A DNA stretch of 64,000 nucleotides from CALMEC01 sp964531025 (GCA_964531025.1 CAZHDY010000001.1:1302001-1366000); one strand, 5' to 3'; shown: positions 8,932 to 18,557, counted from the first letter of the stretch. Numbers and translations: made by a program. The notes: generated by a model from the letters alone, not told the origin.

Positions 8932-10251
8932 GTGGACCTTCGCCTCGTCGAAGTCGCCCAGCTGACGGACACGGGACGTGTCCGCGAGCACAACGAGGAC
9001 CGGCTCTACGCACGACCGCCGCTCTTGGCGGTCGCCGACGGCATGGGCGGGGCCAAGGCGGGTGAGGTGGCGGCCCAGATGACCGTGGACCGTCTCGCCG
9101 AAACCGGTCCTGCACCCAGCCCGGCGCTGGTGCTCGAGGCCATCGCCGACGCCAACCGCGAGATCCGCGAGCTGTCCGCCAACGACGACGACCATCGCGG
9201 TATGGGGACCACCGTCACCGCCGTCCTGATCGGCGAGCACGTCGCCCGTGTACTTCACGTCGGCGACTCGCGCGCCTACGTCATCCGTGACGGCCAGATC
9301 CGCCAGGTCACCGACGATCACTCGCTGGTCGCGGAGATGGTGCGGCAGGGCACACTCACGCCGGAGGAGGCGGAGCGCCATCCGTCCCGCAACATCATCA
9401 CGCGGGTCCTGGGTGCCGAGGACAACGTGGCCGTCGACGAGGTGGACCTCGCGCTCGAGCCCGACGACGTCATCCTCGTCTGCAGCGACGGCCTGTCCAC
9501 GATGGTGCGCGCCGAGGCGATGGCGAGGATCGTCACCTCGTCCGCGACACTTCACGACGCGGGGTCGGCACTTGTACAGGCCGCGCTGGAGGCCGGCGGC
9601 ACCGACAACGTCACCGTCGTCCTCGGACGCGTCGACGGGACCCTTGTCCAGGACGAACGGGGTCACACGGCCGAGTTCCCGTCGCTCCCACCGGATGCGA
9701 CCGGCGACGAGCCGACCACGGAGGTCTCGCTCGCCGACACGGCATCGACCGGCTCGGACGGGGATGGAGGCGACGAACCGACGGTCGAGACGACACCCGC
9801 CAAGGACGACCCGTCCGATGAGCCCCCGCCGATGCGGACCGCAGCGGTCCTCGAGCCCGCCGCACCCCAGAAGGACGGGACCGTGCTGCGACGTGTGGCG
9901 TGGCTGTCGGCGCTGGTCCTCGCGTGCGTGATCGCGTTCGGTACCTGGATCGGTTCGCGCAGTTACTTCGTGAACGCCAAGAACGGCGCGGAGACGGTCC
10001 GCGTCTACCACGGCGGCTCGTTCTCCCTCTTCGGAATCGACCTGTACCGCGAGTGGGGCGACACCCGTGTGCCGATCGATCACACGACCTCGCCGCCCAC
10101 GCCCGCGATGAACACCAGCGTCACCGGCCAGGGCGACGCGGTCTCACGCGCCGTGGCGATCATCTGGGCGAGCGGCATACCCGCCATCCCCGAGATCACC
10201 CCACCGGAACCGACGACACCGGCGAGCAGGCGGGCGCAGGCGCAGGCGTGA
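8932..10251 (+). CDS. pstP: PP2C-family Ser/Thr phosphatase
   Basis: A 439-residue protein starting at GTG 8932. The catalytic PP2C domain (about 5-240) shows the metal-binding motifs REHNED (Asp near 23), ADGMGG (near 36), MGTTVTAV, GDSRAY, CSDGL and GGTDNVTVV. A charged linker leads to one transmembrane helix at about 322-346 and an extracellular domain of about 90 residues. In related operons PstP reverses phosphorylation by PknA/PknB and is the only phosphatase of that type. It overlaps rodA by 4 bases (GTGA). Confidence 0.95.
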   Translation: MDLRLVEVAQLTDTGRVREHNEDRLYARPPLLAVADGMGGAKAGEVAAQMTVDRLAETGPAPSPALVLEAIADANREIRELSANDDDHRGMGTTVTAVLIGEHVARVLHVGDSRAYVIRDGQIRQVTDDHSLVAEMVRQGTLTPEEAERHPSRNIITRVLGAEDNVAVDEVDLALEPDDVILVCSDGLSTMVRAEAMARIVTSSATLHDAGSALVQAALEAGGTDNVTVVLGRVDGTLVQDERGHTAEFPSLPPDATGDEPTTEVSLADTASTGSDGDGGDEPTVETTPAKDDPSDEPPPMRTAAVLEPAAPQKDGTVLRRVAWLSALVLACVIAFGTWIGSRSYFVNAKNGAETVRVYHGGSFSLFGIDLYREWGDTRVPIDHTTSPPTPAMNTSVTGQGDAVSRAVAIIWASGIPAIPEITPPEPTTPASRRAQAQA

Positions 10252-11543
10252 CCTCCCGCCGCACCCGAGAAGCGGCGTTCCTCGTGATCCCCGCGCTGCT
10301 CGCCATCATCGGCGTCGCGTCGGTGGCCACCGCGGACGCCGGATCCTTCCGCGCGGGCCCCGTCGCCGGGGTGATCGTCGGACTCGGGGTCTTCCTCGCC
10401 ATGAACACGGCGCTGCGCACGCTCGCCCCGCACGCCGACCCCTACCTCCTGCCGCTGGTGGCGACCCTGGTCGCGATCGGCCTGGTCGAACTCCACCGCA
10501 TCGCTCCCACCCTGGCCCGGACACAGCTTCTGTGGATCGTGGCGGGAGGTGTGGTGTTCGTCGCCGTGCTCGCCTTCCTTCGGGACTATCGCGTGCTGGA
10601 GGACTACACCTACCTGTTCGGTCTCTCAGCCGTCCTCCTGCTCGTCATCACCATGGTCTTCGGCCGGGAGAGCAACGGGGCGAAGCTCTGGATACCGATC
10701 GGCGGCGGCCAGTCGATCCAGCCGGGCGAGTTCGCCAAGATCCTGCTCGTCCTCTTCCTCGCCAGCTACCTCCGCGACCGGCGTGAGGTGCTGGCCATCC
10801 CGACGTCACGGTTCATGGGCGTGCCCTTTCCGGCGATGCGCCACATCGGCCCGGTACTCCTGTTCGTGGGCGCGGCGCTCCTCACCGTGGTCGTCCTCAA
10901 CGACTTCGGAACAGCCCTTCTGTTCGTCGCGATCCTCCTCGCGATGCTGTTCGTGGCGACGGGACGCCTGGCCTACCCGGTCACCGGACTCGCCATGTTC
11001 GCCGCCGGATCGCTGCTGGTCTACGTCTCGGTCCCGCGCATCCAGACGCGGATCGAAAGCTGGATCAGCCCGTTCGACGACCCCCAGAAGACCGGCTACC
11101 AGATGGTGCAGTCGCTCTACACGCTGGCCGAGGGCGGGCTGGTGGGTCCGGGCTTCGGTGAGGGCTTCCTGGTCCGCGCCGACGGCTCGACGTTCATCCC
11201 CGAGCTCCGCACCGACTTCATCTTCTCGGCCATCGGCGGCGAGCTCGGCTACATCGGCGCCCTCGGGATCCTCGTCGTGTTCCTCCTCATCGTGCAGCGC
11301 GGCTTCGTGATCGCGGCGCAGGCCAACGACGGGTTCAGCAAGCTGCTCGCAGCCGGGCTGACCTCCATGTTCGCGGTGCAGACGTTCCTCATCATCGGCG
11401 GCATCGTCCGCGTGGTCCCCCTGACCGGCGTCACGCTGCCGTTCATGAGCTACGGCGGGTCGAGCATCGTGACGAACTTCGCCGCCGTCGCACTGTTGTG
11501 CCTCATCAGCTCGCGCACCCGTGAACCGCTGAGGCCGCGGTGA
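10248..11543 (+). CDS. rodA: SEDS peptidoglycan glycosyltransferase RodA/FtsW
   Basis: A 431-residue polytopic protein, about ten transmembrane helices, starting at GTG 10248. SEDS hallmarks are visible: SNGAKLWIPIGGGQSIQPGE near residue 140, the extracellular FDDPQKTGYQ segment, and the C-terminal PLTGVTLPFMSYGGSS motif. SEDS proteins polymerise lipid II into glycan strands together with a class B penicillin-binding protein, which is encoded next (pbpA). The overlaps with pstP and pbpA are 4 bases each. RodA rather than FtsW is chosen because of the operon context. Confidence 0.95.
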   Translation: MTSRRTREAAFLVIPALLAIIGVASVATADAGSFRAGPVAGVIVGLGVFLAMNTALRTLAPHADPYLLPLVATLVAIGLVELHRIAPTLARTQLLWIVAGGVVFVAVLAFLRDYRVLEDYTYLFGLSAVLLLVITMVFGRESNGAKLWIPIGGGQSIQPGEFAKILLVLFLASYLRDRREVLAIPTSRFMGVPFPAMRHIGPVLLFVGAALLTVVVLNDFGTALLFVAILLAMLFVATGRLAYPVTGLAMFAAGSLLVYVSVPRIQTRIESWISPFDDPQKTGYQMVQSLYTLAEGGLVGPGFGEGFLVRADGSTFIPELRTDFIFSAIGGELGYIGALGILVVFLLIVQRGFVIAAQANDGFSKLLAAGLTSMFAVQTFLIIGGIVRVVPLTGVTLPFMSYGGSSIVTNFAAVALLCLISSRTREPLRPR

Positions 11544-12973
11544 ACCGGTCGATCCAGCGACTCTACGTCGCCGTCATCGTGGCATTCGCCCTGCTGGCCG
11601 TGTTCCTGGCCTGGTGGCAGGTGGTGCGGGCGTCCAGCCTCGCCGACCGCGCGGACAACCCGCACTTCTTCGAGCGTGAACGCAAGATCGATCGCGGGCG
11701 CATCATCACCGCCGACGGCACCGTCCTCGCGCGCAGCGTGCCCGTCAAGGACGGGTCGCAGATGGTGTACCGGCGCGTCTACCCCAACGGAACCCTCGCA
11801 CCTCACGTGGTGGGGTACGCCACCACACAGCTGGGACAGACCGGCGTCGAGGCCGAGATGAACCGCTACCTCGGCGGAAGCTACGGGGCGCAGCCACTCC
11901 TCGAGCGCCTGAACCTCGACACGAAGCAGGGCGCGGACGTGCAGCTCAGCCTCAACCGCCGGGTGCAGGAGGCCGCAAACGCCGCGCTGGCCGAGACGGG
12001 GAAACCGGGCGCCGTCGTCGCGCTGAACCCGAAGAGCGGCGCGATCGTCGCCATGGCGTCCAACCCGTCGTTCGACCTGCGCGAGGTGGCGGACCGATTC
12101 GGTGCCATCCGATCGCGCCCCGACTCGCCGCTCCTCAACCGGGCGACCCAGAGCGGTCAGCCCCCGGGTTCGACCTTCAAGGTGGTCACCGCGACGGCGG
12201 CGCTCGAATCGGGCATCGCCACGCCCGAGACCACGTACAACGACACCGGTCGCATCGTGATCAACGGCCAGCCCATCACGAACTTCGGCGGCCGGGTCTG
12301 GGGTGAGCACACGCTGAAGGACGCGCTCACCAACTCGATCAACACGACGTTCGCGCAGCTCGGCCAGGAGCTGGGGCCGCAGCGACTCGGCAAGACGATG
12401 GACCGATACGGCTTCGGCTCACGCCCCCCGGTGGACGGCCTCCCGTCGTCCGCGGTCGTCGCGTCCGGCCGGTTCCGCGGTTCCACGCTCCTGCCGAACG
12501 GGGAGGACGGCATCGACGCCACACGCGTCGCCATCGGGCAGGAGCAGCTTCTGGCGACCCCGCTCCAGATGGCCATGGTCGCCGGAGCGGTGGCCAACGG
12601 TGGGCGCCGACAGCGCCCCTACGTCGTCGTCCGCGTGCGCAATCGGTCCGGCGACGTCATCCGCCAGACGCGCCCCGAAACGCTCGATCAGGTCATGCCT
12701 CCCGACGTCGCACGGCAGATTTCGGACATGATGCGCTCTGTGGTGGACGAAGGCACAGGAACGCAGGCGGCCCTCGCGGGGCTCTCCGTGGCCGGGAAGA
12801 CCGGTACGGCCGAGGTACCCGGAGGCAACATGGCCTGGTTCATCGGTTTCGCTCCTGCGGAGGATCCCACCATCGCCATCGCCGTTCGCGTCGAAGACAC
12901 CACAAGCACCGGCGGCGTGGTGGCCGCCCCGATCGCCGCGCGCGTGATGCGGGCGGCCCTGGAGCGACCATGA
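11540..12973 (+). CDS. pbpA: Class B penicillin-binding protein (transpeptidase)
   Basis: A 477-residue protein with an N-terminal signal anchor (about 7-27) and a C-terminal transpeptidase domain. Active-site motifs are all present: SxxK as PGSTFK (Ser near 211), SxN as SINTTF (near 266), and KTG as AGKTGTAEV (near 420). It cross-links peptidoglycan and is the expected partner of the SEDS protein encoded just upstream. The GTG at 11540 overlaps the rodA stop codon; the 3' end overlaps pknB by 4 bases. Confidence 0.95.
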   Translation: MNRSIQRLYVAVIVAFALLAVFLAWWQVVRASSLADRADNPHFFERERKIDRGRIITADGTVLARSVPVKDGSQMVYRRVYPNGTLAPHVVGYATTQLGQTGVEAEMNRYLGGSYGAQPLLERLNLDTKQGADVQLSLNRRVQEAANAALAETGKPGAVVALNPKSGAIVAMASNPSFDLREVADRFGAIRSRPDSPLLNRATQSGQPPGSTFKVVTATAALESGIATPETTYNDTGRIVINGQPITNFGGRVWGEHTLKDALTNSINTTFAQLGQELGPQRLGKTMDRYGFGSRPPVDGLPSSAVVASGRFRGSTLLPNGEDGIDATRVAIGQEQLLATPLQMAMVAGAVANGGRRQRPYVVVRVRNRSGDVIRQTRPETLDQVMPPDVARQISDMMRSVVDEGTGTQAALAGLSVAGKTGTAEVPGGNMAWFIGFAPAEDPTIAIAVRVEDTTSTGGVVAAPIAARVMRAALERP

Positions 12974-14934
12974 CGGTCCAAGCCGGAACCCTCATCAACG
13001 ACCGCTACCAGATCGATCGCCAGATCGGCACCGGCGGAATGGCCACGGTGTGGCTGGCCGACGACCGGCTCCTCGGCCGCAAGGTGGCGGTCAAGATCCT
13101 GTCCGACCGGTACGCGTCGAATCCGGACTTCGTCGAGCGGTTCCGCCGTGAGGCCTCGGCGGCCGCCAAGCTGTCGCACCCCAACATCGTGGCCGTCTTC
13201 GACCGCGGCGAGTACGAGGGCAACTACTACATCGTGATGGAGTACCTGCCAGGCCCGGACCTGAAGCAGATCGTCCGGCAGCAGGGCCCGCTCGCCCCGC
13301 GCCACGCCGTGGACGCCGCTCTCCAGATCCTGGCGGCGCTCGGCGCGGCCCACAAGCGCGACGTCATCCACCGCGACGTCAAGCCGCAGAACGTGATGGT
13401 GTCGGAGGACGGCCATCTGAAGGTCACCGATTTCGGCATCGCGCGTGCCGGGGACGAGGCCGACATGACCGAGGTCGGATCCGTCATCGGCACGGCACAG
13501 TACCTCTCCCCGGAACAGGCGCGTGGCGACGACGTGACCACCGCCAGCGACTGCTACGCCGTTGGCATCGTCCTCTACGAGCTGCTCACGGGTCGCGTCC
13601 CCTTCGACGGCGACACGCCGGTCTCGGTCGCGATGCGGCAGGTCAACGAGCTGCCGGTCGCGCCGCGCCTTCTGGCGCCCGCCATCCCAGACGAACTCAA
13701 CGACGTCGTGATGCGCGCGCTGGAGAAGCGCCCCGGCGCCCGCTACCGCACGGCGCAGGAGTTCATGGACGCGCTTCTGGCGATCCGTGATCGGCTTCCC
13801 GAGCCGGACCAGCGGACGGCGCTCCTGGCGCCGATGGACCCGCCGACCCGCGTGATCCCGACGGTCCGGCCTCCGGAGCCCGCCACGGCAGCGACCCGTC
13901 GCGTCGCCCCGGCGGAACAGCGTCAGTTGAACACCTCTCCGCCCCCGTCCGCCACGCCACCGCGTAAGAAGGGCCGCGGACGCCTCGTCGCCCTCATCGC
14001 GATCCTGCTGCTGGCCATCGTCGGCGGCGCCGCGGCGTTCATCCTGGGTGGCGGCGACGACGGAAAGACGATCCCGGACGTCACCGACACGCCCGCGGCA
14101 GAGGCGCGCGCTGAGCTCACCAACGCCGGTTTCGAGGTGGTCGAGGAGCAGAACCCTGACCCCGTCATCGTGGCGGACCATGTGATCAACACCTCCCCTC
14201 CGGCCGGAGAGAAGGTGAAGAAGGGGTCCAAGGTCACGATGAACGTGAGCACCGGGAAGCAGATGGCCGACGTCCCGGACGTCACCGGAATGGATTGGGA
14301 GACCGCGCGGACCACGCTGGACGACGCCAACTTCGTCCCGGTCAAGGCCGAGGCCTACGACGCCACCACCAAGAAGGGCCTCGTGGCCAGCCAGTCCCTG
14401 GAGGCGGGGTCGTCGCAGCCGGAGCAGAGCAAGGTGACGGTCACCGTCAGCCTCGGCCCTGAGCTGGTCGCCGTCCCGAACCTGGCGCTGATGTCCCAGG
14501 ATGAGGCGGAGGCACAGCTCCAGGGACTGGAGTTCATCTCCGTCCCGGTCGACCGGCCGACCTCGCGTCGTGGACCGGGCCTGGTCGTGGGACAGGATCC
14601 TCCGGCCGGCCGCAAGGTGGAGAAGGGCTCCCGGGTCACCATCTACATCTCCGTGGCGCGGACATCCACCACGTCGACGACGCCCGATACGCCGTCACCG
14701 GGGTCGATCCAGGTGCCGGACGTCCTCGGATCGAACTTCCAGGACGCGCGTACGAAGATCCAGGCAGAGGGACTGCCCGCACCCATCAGCGGCGGCAGCG
14801 TGTCGGGATCCGAACCCGATGGCACCGTGGTGCGCCAGGATCCCGCACCCGGAACATCGGTTTCCGCCGACACGGTGGTCACCATCATCGTCTCGAACGG
14901 CCAGGGATCGAGCCCCGCGACCCAGGGCAACTGA
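12970..14934 (+). CDS. pknB: PASTA-domain Ser/Thr protein kinase
   Basis: A 654-residue receptor kinase. The kinase domain (about 8-275) has GTGGMATVW, AVKIL, HRDVKPQN (His near 133), DFGIAR and SPEQ motifs. A transmembrane helix lies at about 338-360. Four extracellular PASTA repeats follow (about 367-650), each opening with a VPDV- or VPNL-type strand and ending in a VT-rich strand. PASTA domains bind muropeptides or lipid II, so this kinase can couple wall precursor levels to phosphorylation of FhaA, FhaB and others (known for the family). It ends the kinase/phosphatase cluster and is followed by a 17-codon reading frame and ddl. Confidence 0.96.
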   Translation: MTVQAGTLINDRYQIDRQIGTGGMATVWLADDRLLGRKVAVKILSDRYASNPDFVERFRREASAAAKLSHPNIVAVFDRGEYEGNYYIVMEYLPGPDLKQIVRQQGPLAPRHAVDAALQILAALGAAHKRDVIHRDVKPQNVMVSEDGHLKVTDFGIARAGDEADMTEVGSVIGTAQYLSPEQARGDDVTTASDCYAVGIVLYELLTGRVPFDGDTPVSVAMRQVNELPVAPRLLAPAIPDELNDVVMRALEKRPGARYRTAQEFMDALLAIRDRLPEPDQRTALLAPMDPPTRVIPTVRPPEPATAATRRVAPAEQRQLNTSPPPSATPPRKKGRGRLVALIAILLLAIVGGAAAFILGGGDDGKTIPDVTDTPAAEARAELTNAGFEVVEEQNPDPVIVADHVINTSPPAGEKVKKGSKVTMNVSTGKQMADVPDVTGMDWETARTTLDDANFVPVKAEAYDATTKKGLVASQSLEAGSSQPEQSKVTVTVSLGPELVAVPNLALMSQDEAEAQLQGLEFISVPVDRPTSRRGPGLVVGQDPPAGRKVEKGSRVTIYISVARTSTTSTTPDTPSPGSIQVPDVLGSNFQDARTKIQAEGLPAPISGGSVSGSEPDGTVVRQDPAPGTSVSADTVVTIIVSNGQGSSPATQGN

Positions 14935-14938
14935 GCGA

Positions 14939-14992
14939 ATGGAGACCACACCCGTGATCGATCATCCCCACGACACCGGATCGGGCCGATGA
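14939..14992 (+). CDS. Possible 17-residue coupling peptide before ddl
   Basis: A very short frame (METTPVIDHPHDTGSGR) starts 4 bases after the pknB stop codon and ends with TGA inside the ddl start (ATGA overlap). All other junctions in this operon use the same overlap, so this frame could keep ribosomes moving from pknB into ddl. No clear ribosome-binding site is visible and coding status is uncertain. Confidence 0.25.
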   Translation: METTPVIDHPHDTGSGR

Positions 14993-16005
14993 AGCGGCGC
15001 GTCGCGGTTCTCATGGGCGGCCGAAGCGGCGAGCACGAGGTGTCGCTCGTGTCGGGATCGAGCGTCGCCAAGGCGCTCGACGCCGACCGCTACGAGGTGT
15101 TCCCCGTGCTCATCGATCGCGCCGGCGGATGGACGCTGGACGGCGAGCCGGTCGCACTCGTCCCGGGTTCCGACGGTCGCGGCCTCATCGCGTCGCTGTC
15201 GGGCGGAACCACCCGCGTGGTCGACGTCGTCTTCCCGGTGCTCCACGGACCGTACGGCGAGGACGGGACGGTGCAGGGCCTCTGTGAGATCGCGGGCGTG
15301 CCCTACGTCGGCGCCGGCGTGGGCGCCTCCGCCATCGCCATGGACAAGGCACTGTTCAAGACCGTCGCGCGCACCCTCGACATCCCCGTGGTCGAGTCGG
15401 TGGAGATCTGGCGCTCCGAGTGGGAGGCCGACCCCGATGCCGTGCGACAGCGGGTGGACGAGGAACTCCCCTTCCCGGTCTTCGTGAAGCCCGCCCGCCT
15501 CGGGTCGAGCGTGGGCATCTCACGGGTGACCGACCCGGCCGACCTGCCCGAGGCCGTGGAGGGCGCGCTCGAGCACGATCGCAAGGTCCTCGTCGAACGC
15601 GGCATGTCCGGTCGCGAGGTGGAGGTCGGCGTCCTCGGGAACGAAGAGATACGCATCTCACCGGTGGGAGAGATCTCCTACGACAGCGACTGGTACGACT
15701 ACGACACGAAGTACCTGCCGGGCCGCATGGCGCTGACGGTGCCCGCCGCCATCCCCGAGGACCTGGCCGCCCGGCTGCAGGACATCGCGCGTCGCGCGTT
15801 CCGGGCGATCGACTGCGTGGGGATGGCCCGCATCGACTTCTTCGTCGAGGAGTCCGGCGACGCCCGCGTGCTCGAGATCAACACCATCCCGGGCTTCACC
15901 CCGACGAGCGTCTACGCGAAGCTCTTCGAGGCGGCCGGCATCGAGTACCGGGCGCTCGTGGAGCACCTGATCGACCTGGCGCTGGAGATCGACGGGCAGC
16001 GCTGA
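14989..16005 (+). CDS. ddl: D-alanine--D-alanine ligase (first copy)
   Basis: A 338-residue ATP-grasp ligase making the D-Ala-D-Ala end of the peptidoglycan stem. The N-terminal GGRSGEHEVSLVSG holds the catalytic Glu/Ser region. HGPYGEDGTVQG, VKPARLGSSVGIS (ATP-binding lysine) and the Mg-binding LEINTIPGFTPTS motif are all intact. It lies in the same operon as the wall-signalling genes and ends with a strong hairpin just downstream. A second Ddl (34977-35915) is encoded in this window; this one has the usual length and complete motifs. Confidence 0.95.
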   Translation: MKRRVAVLMGGRSGEHEVSLVSGSSVAKALDADRYEVFPVLIDRAGGWTLDGEPVALVPGSDGRGLIASLSGGTTRVVDVVFPVLHGPYGEDGTVQGLCEIAGVPYVGAGVGASAIAMDKALFKTVARTLDIPVVESVEIWRSEWEADPDAVRQRVDEELPFPVFVKPARLGSSVGISRVTDPADLPEAVEGALEHDRKVLVERGMSGREVEVGVLGNEEIRISPVGEISYDSDWYDYDTKYLPGRMALTVPAAIPEDLAARLQDIARRAFRAIDCVGMARIDFFVEESGDARVLEINTIPGFTPTSVYAKLFEAAGIEYRALVEHLIDLALEIDGQR

Positions 16006-16023
16006 CCGGTCCGCCCGGACCGG
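16006..16023 (+). terminator. Hairpin after ddl
   Basis: A perfect inverted repeat, CCGGTCCG-CC-CGGACCGG, begins immediately after the ddl stop codon. No T-run follows, so this is only a likely terminator for the wall operon. Confidence 0.45.
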
Positions 16024-16211
16024 GCGGAGGAATGATCGGAGGGTGTCACCGGCCGGACAGTCCGTGAGCCGCGATTCGATTGCGGACGATGGACGGAGGC
16101 CCCGGGGGTGACCCACCGGTGTCAGGCACGCGGTAGGACACGCCTCGTGTGACGGATCGCGAGGCGGCGACGTAGAACCGATGTCACACGCCCTCCCGAA
16201 GGATCGGCCCG

Positions 16212-16625
16212 ATGTCCGTCTCCCATCGCTCCATCACCCTCGCCGCACTCATCACCCTCTTCAGCGGCCTCTTCGCGCTCGCCCTCTGGTTCACCGCGAC
16301 ATCCGACGCCGGACGGTCGATCCCTTCGACCGGATCGATCACGAAGGTGGAGTACTCACGCCAGAGGGCGCTCCCCGATTCCGACGAATCGGTGCGATCC
16401 GTCAGCGATGGGACGATGCTGCGACGACTCGAGATCGCGCTGCGTGACAGCGGTTGGATCCCCGGCCGTGAGCGCTGGGACGCCGACGGCTGCGAGGGCG
16501 GGACGCGGACGATGCTCGCGATCCACTACTCGGACGGGAAGGTGCGCCGGTACGACGGGTACCGCTGCGGTGACGAAAGCCCGCCGGTGGTCCGCAGCGT
16601 GGACGCGGTCGTCGACCAATGGTGA
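16212..16625 (+). CDS. Small secreted or membrane-anchored hypothetical protein
   Basis: A 137-residue protein with an AAGGA ribosome-binding site upstream of the ATG at 16212. Residues about 7-30 form a hydrophobic signal or anchor (SITLAALITLFSGLFALALW). The remainder is charged and carries two cysteines (DGCEGG and YRCGDE), consistent with one disulfide outside the cell. I do not recognise the family. Its neighbours, ddl and a phosphodiesterase, give no clear functional hint. Confidence 0.6.
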   Translation: MSVSHRSITLAALITLFSGLFALALWFTATSDAGRSIPSTGSITKVEYSRQRALPDSDESVRSVSDGTMLRRLEIALRDSGWIPGRERWDADGCEGGTRTMLAIHYSDGKVRRYDGYRCGDESPPVVRSVDAVVDQW

Positions 16626-16695
16626 GTGGACATCAGTGCCGGGCACGCGATGTCCACTCCGTCGGCCCGGGCTCCCCGCACGAGCGCCGAACCGC

Positions 16696-16701
16696 GACAA
16701 T
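16696..16701 (+). promoter_or_regulatory. -10-like box, leaderless start
   Basis: GACAAT, exactly 6 bases before the ATG at 16708. The same hexamer with the same spacing precedes aat on the other strand (46826-46831). Confidence 0.5.
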
Positions 16702-16707
16702 GACGGC

Positions 16708-17373
16708 ATGACCGTCATCGGTGTCATCGCCGACAGCCACGTCGGCGAGTTCCTTCCCGAGCTGCCCGACGCCGCCCTGGCCGCACTCGATGGTTCGGAC
16801 CTCATCCTCCACGCCGGCGACATCTGCGTGCCGTCGGTGCTCGACGATCTCGGACGCATCGCGCGGGTCGTCGCGGTGCGCGGCGATCACGACCGCCTGG
16901 GCACGACCCGCCTGCCCCGCACACAGACGATCACCGTGGACGGCGTCCGCATCGGTCTGATCCACGGCCGCCGCTGGTACCCGATCGACACGGCTGTGAC
17001 ACTCGCCGACATCACCGCGCGCCGTCACCTGACGTGGCGTGCCGGACTGCACCGCGGTCTCCTGCGCCGGGTCGGCCCCGTCGACCTGCTGGTCTACGGC
17101 CACTGGCACGAACCCGATGTCGCACGGGTCGGCGACACCGTCGTCTTCTCACCTGGTGCGGTGTGTCCGTGGGGAAGCCTCCAGGTCGATCCGAATCCGC
17201 GACCGGGTATCCGGGGCTGGGCCGATCGCGTGGTGCGCCGCTATCGACGACAGCTTCCGGCCGACGCGATGCGCCCTTCCGTGGGACGCGTGACGATCGA
17301 GAACGGATCGCTCGTCGCCGTCGAGGTGATCGACCTCGAAAGCGGACGGACCCGCGTCGATTCGCACCGGTGA
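16708..17373 (+). CDS. Calcineurin-like metallophosphoesterase (YfcE type)
   Basis: A 221-residue phosphoesterase with the two-metal motifs in order: DSHVG near residue 9, HAGDIC near 34, a GDHD variant of the usual GNHD near 60, LIHGRRW, and GHWH in place of GHTH. The fold and length match the YfcE/MJ0936 group of phosphodiesterases, whose natural substrates are mostly unknown. The C-terminal extension beyond about residue 165 has no motif I recognise. The ATG at 16708 is supported by a -10-like GACAAT 6 bases upstream. Confidence 0.85.
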   Translation: MTVIGVIADSHVGEFLPELPDAALAALDGSDLILHAGDICVPSVLDDLGRIARVVAVRGDHDRLGTTRLPRTQTITVDGVRIGLIHGRRWYPIDTAVTLADITARRHLTWRAGLHRGLLRRVGPVDLLVYGHWHEPDVARVGDTVVFSPGAVCPWGSLQVDPNPRPGIRGWADRVVRRYRRQLPADAMRPSVGRVTIENGSLVAVEVIDLESGRTRVDSHR

Positions 17374-17420
17374 CGCCGCTGAGAATCCGGCCCACCGACC
17401 GCACGGATCCACGACACCAT

Positions 17421-17499
17421 CGAGATGACGAACGCGACCTGGCACTGAGAGGCGCCCGATCCATCTGACACTTCGCCTGATCCCGGACGGGTCATCTCG
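17421..17499. repeat. Weak inverted repeat downstream of recombinase operon
   Basis: CGAGATGAC (17421-17429) is exactly repeated in inverse as GTCATCTCG (17491-17499). The end sequence GAGATGA is like the tips of repeat copy A, but the arms match for only about nine bases. It may be a decayed relative or a chance terminator between convergent genes. Confidence 0.3.
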
Positions 17500-17522
17500 G
17501 CGGAGCCCACGCGCCCGAAGCG

Positions 17523-18557
17523 TCAGGATGCCCGCGTTCGGCGGCTCCGCGGATGCGCCCGGTCGAAGTCCTCGCGCAGGTGCGCAGCGGTGACGTGCGT
17601 GTAGATCTCGGTCGTCACGGGGCTCGCGTGACCGAGGTGCGCCTGCACGTACCGGATGTCGACGCCCGCCTGGATGAGATGTGTGCCGCACGAGTGACGG
17701 AGTGCATGCGGGAAGACACGCTGTCCCTTCGCGATGAGCCCTGCCTTCTCGGCGACCCTCTGCACCTGACGCCAGACGCCCGCGCGGCCGAGGCGTCGCC
17801 CGCGGGCGGTGAGGAACACCGCGTCGGCATCGCGGTGCCGCGCCTGATCGGGCCGCGGCCGGACATCCCGGGCACGAAGCTCCGGGCGGCCCACACCCAG
17901 ATACGCGAGAAGGGCCGTCCGCGCGACGACCGGCACCGCCACGGCCCGTTGCCGCGAGCCCTTCCCGTGGACGAGGATGAAGGGGTCGTCGGGATCGTCC
18001 AGGTGGAGGTCCGACACGCTGAGCGCCGACGCCTCGCCGGCCCGCAGGCCACAGCCGTAGAGGATCTCGATGAGGGCGTGCACTCCGGCGCCCTCAGGGC
18101 CGGGAAGCGAGCCCGCGGTCTCGCACATGCGGCGCACCTGCGACGGGTCGAGTGCCACGACCTCGCGACCCAGTTGGCGTTTCGCGTCGGCCACGCCACC
18201 GGGAGGGCTGAGATCGGACACGGGGTTCTCCAGCGCGTAGAGCGCCGACCACCAGCGGCAGAACGCGCGGACACCCGCTACACGGCGACGGCGGCTGGCC
18301 ACCGATCCCTGAAGACCGTCGCGCCATTCCTGCCAGAACTCCGCGCCGAGCCCGGACAGCGACACGGCCGCGTCCCGCGCCTCGGGGTCGTCCTCCACTC
18401 CGAAGACGACGCTTCCCTCGGGAGCACCCCCCAGACCCAGGGCCTCGGAGAGCACGATGAGATCACGTCGATATGACGCGCTGGTGTTGACGCTGGACCG
18501 TGACGCGAGGAAAGCGTCGACCAGCCGCCAGTACCCCGTGGCCGAGACGTCGGTCAT
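17523..18557 (-). CDS. Tyrosine recombinase, XerC/XerD-like (second of pair)
   Basis: A 344-residue tyrosine recombinase. Residues about 8-120 form a SAM-like core-binding domain. The catalytic domain shows GCGLRAGEA (first Arg), the GKGSRQRAVPV-like lysine strand (GKGSRQRAVAV), HALRHSCGTHL (His and Arg), LGHASPVTT (His) and the tyrosine in TEIYTHV. All six catalytic positions appear intact. It overlaps the upstream recombinase by 4 bases. Xer proteins resolve chromosome dimers at dif, but a tandem pair in one operon also fits integron- or element-associated recombinases. Confidence 0.9.
   Translation of the reverse strand: MTDVSATGYWRLVDAFLASRSSVNTSASYRRDLIVLSEALGLGGAPEGSVVFGVEDDPEARDAAVSLSGLGAEFWQEWRDGLQGSVASRRRRVAGVRAFCRWWSALYALENPVSDLSPPGGVADAKRQLGREVVALDPSQVRRMCETAGSLPGPEGAGVHALIEILYGCGLRAGEASALSVSDLHLDDPDDPFILVHGKGSRQRAVAVPVVARTALLAYLGVGRPELRARDVRPRPDQARHRDADAVFLTARGRRLGRAGVWRQVQRVAEKAGLIAKGQRVFPHALRHSCGTHLIQAGVDIRYVQAHLGHASPVTTEIYTHVTAAHLREDFDRAHPRSRRTRAS

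Noticed and set aside
13005..14345. Several antisense frames across pknB
   Set aside because: They mirror the PASTA repeats and kinase domain and have no start signals.
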